Of a DNA stretch of 5,591 bases, positions 1 to 5,591 are shown piece after piece. Within the stretch, counting starts at the first letter, position 1; each line of letters starts with the position of its first letter. Source of the stretch: an uncultured Flavobacteriaceae bacterium (GTDB taxonomy: Bacteria; Bacteroidota; Bacteroidia; Flavobacteriales; Flavobacteriaceae). Where the stretch lies: assembly GCA_947311745.1 (NCBI GenBank), contig CAMZLT010000064.1:1-5591 (forward strand). Direction: 5' to 3'. The notes under the pieces were generated by a model that saw only the letters and a program-made list of their open reading frames with translations, made no database searches and was not told the DNA's origin. The position numbers and the translations under genes are program-made.

Positions 1-869
1 ACAATTTGCCAACCAAGCCACTCACCTATTCTACCAGGAGACTGGTTGTCAATATCCAAATAAAATTTTGTGAAAGGAGCATCCTCTAAAAAACGTCGAT
101 CTAATTTTGAATCCGTACTGTACAATAATTCTTTCTCTAAAAAATACGTCCAAATCATTTGTTCGTTAAGTGAACACCATTCCAGTTTTTCTGGTGTATA
201 TCCGATTAAATCGGAATTGCTTAAATTTGGCAAAAACGCTTGAGTAGTATAGATTAATTTTCCTTTTTGAATCATTTTTGTTAAAAAAGTTCGGTTATTT
301 TCACGAAATTGCGTCGTTCTGGCGATTTCTTGTGCTGCAGAAACCAACATATTTGTTTTAGTAAAATTTTGAATAATATATTTTGGATAATCTACGTATT
401 CTTTATAAAATTCATTATCTTTTCCTAAAAATACATCAATAGAAATATACAAGGTATCGTTTTGATATACCACTTTTTGATCAAATGAAATATTAGTAAT
501 TAAGGTAATAACTTTTGGTTCTTTAAATTTTGGATAATAATATTTTACATGCTTAAACAAATTTTCTAATTGCTTTTTTTCTGCTGTAAAATTGCCAAAA
601 ACTTTTTGTGTTTCTTTATATAATTTTAATTCTAAAGTATCCTTCATTTTTGATAACCAAATACTATCATTATCATTAGGAAAAAGTATGCGGAAATCTT
701 TTTTAATTTTTGGCAAATCGGATGGTTTTGCAGTATAAAATATTTTTTCAAATCTAGTTACATCTACTTTCGCTTCAATATTTGAAACATCAATTTTTAA
801 TTTGTCTGCATTGGTGCAATTCCAAAGAAAAAAAGACAAAAAGAGTATTCCTAATTTATATATTTTCAT
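1..869 (-). CDS. gldB: Gliding motility lipoprotein GldB (3' end cut off by the window start)
   Basis: This is a partial gene: 289 complete codons are visible from the ATG at 869-867, with no stop before base 1. The family is usually about 320 residues, so roughly 30 C-terminal residues are missing. The N-terminus is a lipoprotein signal: MKIYK, a hydrophobic stretch at residues 6-16, then LWNC with the lipidated Cys at residue 18. The body carries GldB-like segments, including IGYTPEKLEW, ELLYSTDSKL and, at the right place near the C-terminus, SPGRIGEWLGWQ (residues 277-288). GldB is a cell-envelope lipoprotein required for gliding in Flavobacterium johnsoniae; its biochemical role is not well defined. 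The gene is divergent from nadE, a pairing I recall from other Flavobacteriia, which supports the call. No frameshift is seen. Its presence does not by itself prove that the host glides, because gldB also occurs in non-gliding relatives. Confidence 0.9.
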   Translation of the reverse strand, partial: MKIYKLGILFLSFFLWNCTNADKLKIDVSNIEAKVDVTRFEKIFYTAKPSDLPKIKKDFRILFPNDNDSIWLSKMKDTLELKLYKETQKVFGNFTAEKKQLENLFKHVKYYYPKFKEPKVITLITNISFDQKVVYQNDTLYISIDVFLGKDNEFYKEYVDYPKYIIQNFTKTNMLVSAAQEIARTTQFRENNRTFLTKMIQKGKLIYTTQAFLPNLSNSDLIGYTPEKLEWCSLNEQMIWTYFLEKELLYSTDSKLDRRFLEDAPFTKFYLDIDNQSPGRIGEWLGWQI

Positions 870-919
870 TTTAAAAGGATAAGAAACTAGTAAACGCATA
901 AGATTTTAATAAATTGTAT

Positions 920-927
920 TACTTTTG
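920..927 (+). promoter_or_regulatory. Candidate -7 element for nadE (TACTTTTG)
   Basis: TACTTTTG matches TAnnTTTG exactly and lies 26 nt before the nadE ATG, predicting a start site near 933-935 and a leader of about 20 nt. The expected TTG -33 element is absent at 17-23 nt upstream, so promoter strength or an activator requirement cannot be judged. The leader is A-rich with no Shine-Dalgarno sequence, as is usual in Bacteroidota. Confidence 0.4.
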
Positions 928-930
928 CCA

Positions 931-938
931 CAAAACTA
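931..938 (-). promoter_or_regulatory. Candidate -7 element for gldB (TAGTTTTG)
   Basis: Read on the minus strand, 938 to 931 is TAGTTTTG, an exact fit to the Bacteroidota -7 consensus TAnnTTTG. It would start transcription near 924 and give a leader of about 55 nt before the gldB ATG. No TTG is found at the usual 17-23 nt upstream, which would lie within the start of nadE, so this is a half-match only. It faces the nadE -7 element across three bases. Confidence 0.35.
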
Positions 939-953
939 CTAATAAAGTTTAAA

Positions 954-1742
954 ATGAACGCAGAAAAGGTTACAAATCACATCGTAAATTGGTTAAAAGA
1001 ATACGCAAAAAAAGCAAATGTAAAAGGTTTTGTTATAGGTGTTTCAGGAGGAATTGATTCCGCAGTAACATCCACTTTATGTGCAAAAACAGGTTTAGAA
1101 GTAATTTGCTTAGAAATGCCTATACACCAAGATGCAAAACAAGTAACTCGAGCTCAAGAACACATTGCATTCTTAAAACAAAACTTTAACAGTGTTACTA
1201 GTAACAAAGTGGACTTAACTACTGTTTTTGAATCGTTTAAAAATGAAGTGCCGAAAACGGATAATGCAGAAAAAGTAACCTTATCTTTAGCAAACACACG
1301 TGCAAGATTACGTATGACTACATTGTATTACTACGCAGGAATTTATGGTTTATTAGTTGCTGGAACAGGAAATAAAGTAGAGGATTTTGGCGTAGGTTTT
1401 TACACTAAATATGGCGATGGTGGTGTAGATTTAAGTCCGATTGCAGATTTATTGAAATCCCAAGTTTACAAATTGGCAGAATATTTAGGTGTCATAGAAT
1501 CTATCCAAAAAGCGAAACCAACCGATGGATTATATGGTGATAGCAGAACCGATGAGGATCAGATTGGTGCTAGTTACGACGAATTAGAATGGGCAATGAA
1601 AATGGATGAACTAGGAAAAACTAGTTCCGATTTTATGGATAGAGAATTAACTGTTTTTAGCATTTACAAAAATCGTAATAATGCCAATAAACATAAAATG
1701 ATTCCGATACCAGTTTGCGAAATACCAAAAGAGTATTTATAA
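954..1742 (+). CDS. nadE: NH3-dependent NAD+ synthetase
   Basis: The 262-residue protein catalyses the last step of NAD+ synthesis: nicotinate adenine dinucleotide is adenylated with ATP and then amidated with ammonia, in the cytosol. The PP-loop ATP-binding motif SGGIDS is at residues 31-36. NTRARLR (114-120) and TGNKVED (138-144) are typical NadE segments, followed by the KYGDGGVD block (152-159), and TDEDQIG (199-205) matches the C-terminal substrate/ATP-binding part. There is no N-terminal nitrilase-type glutaminase domain, so the enzyme should use free ammonia, like the short NadE of Bacillus or E. coli. Length is normal for the short form (about 270). The ATG at 954 is the only start that leaves a normal N-terminus ahead of the PP-loop. 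The gene diverges from gldB and converges on fahA, so it is probably transcribed alone. Confidence 0.95.
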   Translation: MNAEKVTNHIVNWLKEYAKKANVKGFVIGVSGGIDSAVTSTLCAKTGLEVICLEMPIHQDAKQVTRAQEHIAFLKQNFNSVTSNKVDLTTVFESFKNEVPKTDNAEKVTLSLANTRARLRMTTLYYYAGIYGLLVAGTGNKVEDFGVGFYTKYGDGGVDLSPIADLLKSQVYKLAEYLGVIESIQKAKPTDGLYGDSRTDEDQIGASYDELEWAMKMDELGKTSSDFMDRELTVFSIYKNRNNANKHKMIPIPVCEIPKEYL

Positions 1743-1759
1743 AATCAGAATAATTCATT

Positions 1760-1820
1760 AAAAAATAGAAACCTCCTTTAGCCAATAGTTTTTTATCAGA
1801 AAAAGGAGGTTTATTTTTTT
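1760..1820. terminator. Bidirectional intrinsic terminator between nadE and fahA
   Basis: Perfect 11-bp arms AAACCTCCTTT (1769-1779) and AAAGGAGGTTT (1802-1812) enclose a 22-nt loop. A run of six A (1760-1765) precedes the left arm and a run of seven T (1814-1820) follows the right arm, so the hairpin has a U-tract on either strand. It sits in the 76-bp gap between two convergent genes and can end both transcripts. The right T-run reaches the last codon of fahA. The long loop makes it somewhat weaker than the hairpin after the SDR gene. Confidence 0.85.
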
Positions 1821-3093
1821 ATTTTGTAGGAAGTATTTTTCCTTTACATTCACCAAAACCAATTCGGATTTTATCATTTTGACAGTATGCACGCATAATA
1901 ACCGTGTCATTATCATTAATAAATTTACGTTCCGAACCATCGTTTAATTTTACAGGTTTTGAACCTCGCCAAGATAATTCTAACATCGAACCATAACTAT
2001 CTGGTGTTGGACCAGAAATTGTACCAGACCCCATTAAATCACCAGAACGAACATTACAACCATTAATAGTATGATGTACTAATTGCTGGTTCATTGTCCA
2101 ATACATATATTTAAAATTAGAATTAGTTACTACAGTTTCCTCCTCGCCTTCTGGTTGAATTGCTGCTTGTAAATGAATATCAAAAGCATGTTTTCCTTTT
2201 TGTTGTAAATATGGTAATGGTTGCGGATTTTGTTTCGGACTCTTAGTTCTAAAAGGCTCTAAAGCATCCATCGTTACAATCCAAGGTGAAACTGTCGAAG
2301 CAAAATTCTTTCCTAAAAAAGGACCTAATGGAACATATTCCCATTTTTGAATATCTCTAGCAGACCAATCGTTAAACACTACCATACCAAAAATATAATC
2401 CTCTGCCTCGTCAATACTAATCGTTTCGCCTAAATGATTTACATCTGTTGTAATAAAAGCCATTTCTAATTCAAAATCTAAAAGCTTTGAAGCTCCAAAA
2501 ATAGGCGTTTTAGAATCCGCAGGAATCGTTTGCCCTTTTGGTCTATAAATATCCGTTCCAGATACTACAACCGATGATGCTCTACCATGATATCCTACAG
2601 GAATATGCAACCAATTTGGCAACAATGCATTTTCAGGATCTCTAAACATCATTCCTACATTTGTTGCATGTTCTTTACTGGAATAAAAATCTGTATAATC
2701 ACCTATTTCAACAGGTAAAAGCATTTCTACTTCATCCATTTCAAAAATAACTACCTCTTTATGTTTTGTATTATTTTGGAGTGCTTTATTATTTACATCA
2801 AAAATATCGGCAATTCTATTTCTAACCAAACGCCAAGTTTTTCTACCATCGGATATAAAATCGTTTAACGAATCTTGCATAAACATATCTTCAGTAAGCG
2901 GAATCCCTTCAAAGTAACCTAATTGATGTAATGCACCTAAATCAATGGCATAATCTCCTATACGAGTACCAATAGTAGTAATATCCTCTTTGGTTAAAAA
3001 TACACCAAACGGAATGTTTTGTATCGGAAAATCAGAATTTTCAGCTACTTCAAGCCATGATTTTCGTTCTGGATTATTTGCGGTAATTTTCAT
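1819..3093 (-). CDS. fahA: Fumarylacetoacetase
   Basis: The 424-residue enzyme hydrolyses 4-fumarylacetoacetate to fumarate and acetoacetate, the final step of tyrosine/phenylalanine breakdown through homogentisate. It has the two-domain layout of the family: a small N-terminal domain (about residues 15-120) and the catalytic FAA-hydrolase fold (about 127-415). Residues matching the mouse active site are all present: metal ligands D135, E208, E210 and D242; catalytic His H142 in the segment YSSKEHATN; substrate-binding Y137, Y168, R246, Q249 and K262; and E372 in SMLELSW. The stretch NDWSARDIQKWEYVPLGPF (241-259) is almost identical to the mammalian enzyme as I recall it. Length matches the family (about 420), so it is the true FAH and not a short FahA-domain protein. 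No other gene of the tyrosine pathway is in the window; the homogentisate dioxygenase and HPPD genes must lie elsewhere. The ATG at 3093 is preceded by a full promoter. Confidence 0.95.
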   Translation of the reverse strand: MKITANNPERKSWLEVAENSDFPIQNIPFGVFLTKEDITTIGTRIGDYAIDLGALHQLGYFEGIPLTEDMFMQDSLNDFISDGRKTWRLVRNRIADIFDVNNKALQNNTKHKEVVIFEMDEVEMLLPVEIGDYTDFYSSKEHATNVGMMFRDPENALLPNWLHIPVGYHGRASSVVVSGTDIYRPKGQTIPADSKTPIFGASKLLDFELEMAFITTDVNHLGETISIDEAEDYIFGMVVFNDWSARDIQKWEYVPLGPFLGKNFASTVSPWIVTMDALEPFRTKSPKQNPQPLPYLQQKGKHAFDIHLQAAIQPEGEEETVVTNSNFKYMYWTMNQQLVHHTINGCNVRSGDLMGSGTISGPTPDSYGSMLELSWRGSKPVKLNDGSERKFINDNDTVIMRAYCQNDKIRIGFGECKGKILPTK

Positions 3094-3131
3094 ATGATTC
3101 TATCTAAAAGGTTTGTTTTATAAATTTTCAT

Positions 3132-3161
3132 CAAATATATACGGATTATTGAAATAAGCAA
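3132..3161 (-). promoter_or_regulatory. Promoter of fahA (TTG-N19-TATATTTG)
   Basis: On the minus strand TTG (3161-3159, within TTTTG) is followed after 19 nt by TATATTTG (3139-3132). Both boxes and the spacing fit the Flavobacterium consensus TTG-N17-23-TAnnTTTG. The predicted start near 3125 gives a leader of about 32 nt. The promoter overlaps that of glyA on the other strand, with each -33 box lying inside the spacer of the other promoter. Confidence 0.65.
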
Positions 3162-3180
3162 AATGATTTTAGTATTTTTG
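3149..3180 (+). promoter_or_regulatory. Promoter of the glyA-SDR operon (TTG-N21-TATTTTTG)
   Basis: TTG (3149-3151) is followed after 21 nt by TATTTTTG (3173-3180), fitting the Bacteroidota promoter consensus in both boxes and spacing. The predicted start near 3187 leaves an A-rich leader of about 39 nt without a Shine-Dalgarno sequence. No riboswitch-sized leader is available, so control by glycine, S-adenosylmethionine or folate riboswitches is not supported. Confidence 0.65.
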
Positions 3181-3225
3181 ACAAAGATTTAGCAGATTAT
3201 TAAAAAATAAACGAAATAACTCAAC

Positions 3226-4497
3226 ATGAAAGATAAACAAATAGCAAAGCTGATAAAAAAAGAAAAAAAACGTCAAATTAACGGTTTAGAATTGATTGCT
3301 TCAGAAAATTTTGTTAGCAAACCAGTTTTAAAAGCTGCTGGTTCTGTACTAACCAATAAATATGCCGAAGGCTATCCTAATAAAAGATATTACGGTGGTT
3401 GTCAAGTTGTAGATAAGGTAGAACAACTTGCAATTGATCGAGCAAAAATTCTTTTTAATGCAGAATATGTAAACGTACAACCACACTCTGGATCTCAAGC
3501 AAATGCTGCTGTTTATCAAGCTATTTTAAAACCTGGAGATACCATTTTAGGATTTGATTTATCACATGGAGGACACCTAACACATGGTTCTCCTGTTAAT
3601 TTTTCAGGAAAATTATACACAATCGTATCGTATGGTGTGGACGAAAAAACAGGCACTATTGATTATGATAAATTAGAGAAAACTGCTATTGCTAAAAAAC
3701 CGAATTTAATTGTTGCAGGTGCTTCGGCATATTCGCGTGATATGGACTTTAAACGCTTCCGAGAAATCGCAGATAAATGCGATGCTTTGCTTATGGCTGA
3801 TATTTCACATCCTGCTGGTTTAATTGCTAAAGGGATATTAAACGACCCATTACCTCATTGCCATATTGTTACTACAACAACACACAAAACGCTTAGAGGC
3901 CCTCGTGGTGGAATGATTATGATGGGAAAAGATTTTGACAATCCGTTTGGTCAAAAACTTAAAAGCGGAAAACTAAAAAAAATGTCCACTTTATTAAATA
4001 TGGCAGTATTCCCAGGAATGCAAGGAGGTCCATTAGAACATATTATTGCTGCTAAAGCTGTTGCTTTTGGTGAAGCATTACAAGATGATTTTTTACATTA
4101 TCAAATACAAGTTAAAAAAAATGCCCATGCCATGGCAGAAGCATTTGTAAAACGAGGATACAAACTCATTTCTGGAGGCACAGACAACCATATGATGCTT
4201 ATTGATTTACGAAATAAAAATCTAACTGGTAAACAAGCTGAAAATGCTTTAGTAAAGGCAGATATCACCGTTAACAAAAACATGGTACCTTTTGATGATA
4301 AATCGCCTTTTATAACATCTGGTATTCGCGTTGGTACTGCTGCTGTTACCACAAGAGGTCTTAAAGAAAACGATATGGAGACTATTGTTTCTTTTATTGA
4401 TGAAGTACTAGTAGATTTTGAAAACGAAAACGTATTAAAATCCGTAGCAAAACGAGTAAAAAAAATGATGAAAAACCTACCTTTATTTTCAAATTAA
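3226..4497 (+). CDS. glyA: Serine hydroxymethyltransferase
   Basis: The 423-residue PLP enzyme interconverts serine and glycine while loading the one-carbon unit onto tetrahydrofolate, in the cytosol. The PLP lysine is K221 in TTTTHKTLRGPRGG. Other residues matching the E. coli enzyme are Y46, E48 and Y56 (NKYAEGYPNKRYYGG), H117 (cofactor stacking, in SHGGHLTHGS), D192 and H195 (ADISHPAG), and the carboxylate-binding R368 in TSGIRVGT. Compared with E. coli, K221 to R368 spans 147 residues instead of 134, so about 13 extra residues lie near 235-257, a Lys-rich segment before VFPGMQGGP; I believe this is usual in Bacteroidota. It is the first gene of an operon with the SDR gene, which starts one base after its stop, so translational coupling is likely. 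The divergent partner fahA has no obvious metabolic link. Confidence 0.96.
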   Translation: MKDKQIAKLIKKEKKRQINGLELIASENFVSKPVLKAAGSVLTNKYAEGYPNKRYYGGCQVVDKVEQLAIDRAKILFNAEYVNVQPHSGSQANAAVYQAILKPGDTILGFDLSHGGHLTHGSPVNFSGKLYTIVSYGVDEKTGTIDYDKLEKTAIAKKPNLIVAGASAYSRDMDFKRFREIADKCDALLMADISHPAGLIAKGILNDPLPHCHIVTTTTHKTLRGPRGGMIMMGKDFDNPFGQKLKSGKLKKMSTLLNMAVFPGMQGGPLEHIIAAKAVAFGEALQDDFLHYQIQVKKNAHAMAEAFVKRGYKLISGGTDNHMMLIDLRNKNLTGKQAENALVKADITVNKNMVPFDDKSPFITSGIRVGTAAVTTRGLKENDMETIVSFIDEVLVDFENENVLKSVAKRVKKMMKNLPLFSN

Positions 4498-4498
4498 T

Positions 4499-5281
4499 AT
4501 GAAAGATAATACAAGAAATGCTTTAGTTTGTGGTAGTACACAAGGCATCGGAAAAGCTTCGGCAATTGCCCTTGCAAAAAATGGCGTAAACGTTACATTA
4601 CTAGCTAGAAATAGAGAAAAATTACAAGAAGTATTACAAGAACTTCCTAATAATGGCAACCAAAAACATCATCTTATCGTTGCCGATTTTCAAAAACTGG
4701 AACAATTACAAGAAGTTGTATCTAATCATTTAAAAGCTGTAGAAACTATTCATATTTTAATCAATAACACTGGTGGTCCTGCTGGTGGTCCGGTTTTTTC
4801 GGCTAGTTTAGAGGAGTTTGATTCTGCCTTTAACCAACATTTAAAAGCAAATCATTTATTGGTACAAATTCTTGTTCCAACAATGAAAAAAGCAGGATTT
4901 GGTAGAATTATAAATATGATTTCAACTAGTGTAAAACAACCTTTAGATGGTTTAGGCGTCTCTAATACTATCCGTGGAGCTGTTGCCAATTGGTCCAAAA
5001 CCTTAGCAAATGAATTAGGACAGTTTAACATTACAGTAAATAATGTTTTACCTGGTGCAACTAATACTAGCAGATTACAACAAATTATAGAAAATAAAGC
5101 AAAAAAAACAGGGAAATCTATTGCTGAAATAACAAAAGTAATGCAAAGTCAAGTACCAATGAAACGATTTGCTAAACCTGAGGAAATAGCAAATGCTGTC
5201 GCTTTTTTAGCTAGTAATAAAGCTAGTTATATAAATGGAATAAATTTACCCGTAGATGGTGGTAGAACAAAATCATTATAA
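4499..5281 (+). CDS. SDR-family oxidoreductase, beta-ketoacyl-ACP-reductase-like, with altered catalytic residues
   Basis: The 260-residue Rossmann-fold protein is of the short-chain dehydrogenase/reductase superfamily. It shows the nucleotide-binding glycine motif GSTQGIG (12-18), a basic residue after strand 2 (LLARNR, 34-39) compatible with NADP(H), D63 (VADF), and NNTGGP (89-94) in place of the usual NNAG. The C-terminal PVDGG (251-255) is typical. The catalytic set is changed: aligned by the downstream KTLANEL segment, S142 keeps the catalytic Ser position, but the Tyr and Lys of YxxxK are S155 and R159 (SNTIR), and the helix-4 Asn appears to be H114. A subgroup of BKR-like SDRs without a normal tetrad is known, with NNAGGP and SN-x-x-R signatures, and this protein fits it; the substrate is not known. 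It starts one base after glyA and shares its transcript. It should not be named fabG. Confidence 0.85.
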   Translation: MKDNTRNALVCGSTQGIGKASAIALAKNGVNVTLLARNREKLQEVLQELPNNGNQKHHLIVADFQKLEQLQEVVSNHLKAVETIHILINNTGGPAGGPVFSASLEEFDSAFNQHLKANHLLVQILVPTMKKAGFGRIINMISTSVKQPLDGLGVSNTIRGAVANWSKTLANELGQFNITVNNVLPGATNTSRLQQIIENKAKKTGKSIAEITKVMQSQVPMKRFAKPEEIANAVAFLASNKASYINGINLPVDGGRTKSL

Positions 5282-5302
5282 TAAAGCATATAGTAAATGT
5301 TT

Positions 5303-5341
5303 TAAAAACCGCACGATTGCATCGTGCGGTTTTTATTTTTT
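5303..5341 (+). terminator. Strong intrinsic terminator of the glyA-SDR operon
   Basis: Perfect arms 5304-5317 and 5321-5334 (14 bp, 15 with the T5303-A5335 pair) close on the three-base loop TGC. The stem has a GC-rich centre (ACCGCACGAT) flanked by A5 on the left and T5 on the right, and a further T-run (5336-5341) follows. It lies 22 bp after the SDR stop. The A-run also gives it terminator ability on the minus strand, so it could stop transcripts from the transposase remnant. Its apical part resembles the REP-like hairpin 54 bp further on. Confidence 0.93.
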
Positions 5342-5358
5342 AACCCGAAAAAATCATA

Positions 5359-5386
5359 GCCACGCTGGTGCGCGATTGTATCGCGT
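5359..5386. repeat. REP-like hairpin at the 3' flank of the transposase remnant
   Basis: CGCGAT (5371-5376) and ATCGCG (5380-5385) pair perfectly around loop TGT. On the plus strand the stem is preceded by the tetranucleotide GGTG (5367-5370) and by GCCACGCTGG, which contains its own short CCA/TGG complement. A short hairpin with a 5' tetranucleotide next to a REP-associated transposase gene is the classic arrangement recognised by these Y1 enzymes. It lies 8 bp beyond the inferred stop of the transposase remnant, which supports it being the end of that element and not a terminator, as no T-run follows directly. Whether other copies exist in the genome cannot be seen here. Confidence 0.6.
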
Positions 5387-5393
5387 TCTAATT

Positions 5394-5591
5394 TTATAAT
5401 TTTCTTATAACTACAATATCATCAATTAAGCCCTTTCATCAGAATAGTCAACTGCAGAACTATAAATATAATATTCTGCTCTAAATACATAACCTTCTTT
5501 AAACAGGGTTATTATGTATATAATTTATCTTTTGAAAATCACTTTATTACTCCACAATTCTATTGGCTTGTTATCATGTCTCCAAAATTGA
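5394..5591 (-). pseudogene. REP-associated (IS200-like Y1) transposase, C-terminal remnant with frameshifts
   Basis: Read on the minus strand from 5590, the first frame gives QFWRHDNKPIELWSNKVI and then runs into a stop at 5527-5525. A second frame continues with INYIHNNPV, ending in a stop near 5503. The first frame resumes with KEGYVFRAEYYIYSSAVDYS, then stops near 5431, and a further frame supplies GLIDDIVVIRKL with TAA at 5396-5394. Joined, these match the conserved C-terminus of RAYT/TnpA_REP transposases (YIHNNPV...YSSA-DY signature). At least three small indels are needed, near 5525-5540, 5498-5504 and 5431-5437; the first two together restore the frame. The catalytic His-hydrophobic-His and Tyr lie upstream, outside the window or beyond what can be seen. 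It is almost certainly non-functional unless the upstream part works alone. Confidence 0.8.

Noticed and set aside
1..869. Whether the leftmost coding region is broken
   Set aside because: The minus-strand frame is open without interruption from 869 to base 1; it lacks a stop only because the window begins inside the gene.
1758..1940. Minus-strand open frame of 60 codons overlapping the end of fahA
   Set aside because: It lies in another frame of the same strand as fahA, covers the terminator hairpin, and has no recognisable motif; fahA explains the sequence.
3094..3225. Possible glycine, folate or SAM riboswitch ahead of glyA
   Set aside because: The predicted leader is only about 39 nt and A/T-rich, with no paired aptamer-like elements; there is not enough room.
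4101..4352. Minus-strand open frame of 83 codons inside glyA
   Set aside because: It is antisense to a highly conserved part of SHMT, and its protein looks like a reverse reading of that gene with no family resemblance.
3226..4515. Identical first 11 bases (ATGAAAGATAA) of glyA and the SDR gene, as a possible duplicated start region
   Set aside because: The match stops after about four codons and A-rich early codons are common in this lineage; chance and codon preference are enough.
5282..5591. Possible CRISPR or small RNA gene in the region after the SDR gene
   Set aside because: Only two hairpins with related tips are present, without regularly spaced direct repeats; the rest is explained as a transposase remnant.

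Overview
The window looks like chromosomal DNA of a member of the Flavobacteriaceae (Bacteroidota). The evidence is strong A+T bias, a gldB gliding-motility gene beside nadE, start codons preceded by A-rich leaders without a Shine-Dalgarno sequence, and intergenic matches to the Bacteroidota promoter signature (TTG, about 19-21 nt, then TAnnTTTG). The genus cannot be fixed from the sequence alone.

Layout, left to right: (1) gldB, minus strand, with its 3' end cut off by the window start. (2) An 84-bp divergent spacer holding two facing TAnnTTTG motifs that together form an inverted repeat. (3) nadE, plus strand, ammonia-dependent NAD+ synthetase. (4) A 76-bp convergent spacer with a bidirectional terminator. 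(5) fahA, minus strand, fumarylacetoacetase. (6) A 132-bp divergent spacer with two interlocked promoters. (7) glyA, plus strand, serine hydroxymethyltransferase, followed after one base by (8) an SDR-family gene whose catalytic Tyr and Lys are replaced; the two appear to form one operon. (9) A very strong terminator hairpin. (10) A REP-like hairpin next to the decayed 3' end of a REP-associated (IS200-like, RAYT) transposase on the minus strand, running off the right edge.

The intact genes are housekeeping or catabolic: NAD synthesis, the last step of tyrosine/homogentisate breakdown, and one-carbon/glycine metabolism. There is no obvious single pathway; this reads as a conserved core block whose divergent promoter pairs could couple neighbouring genes. 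The accessory signal is at the right end, where a frameshifted transposase remnant and its hairpin lie directly behind the glyA operon terminator, whose loop and upper stem resemble that hairpin. I see no clearly new multi-gene system here. The most unusual items are the interlocked promoters, the SDR with an altered active site, and the terminator/REP similarity.
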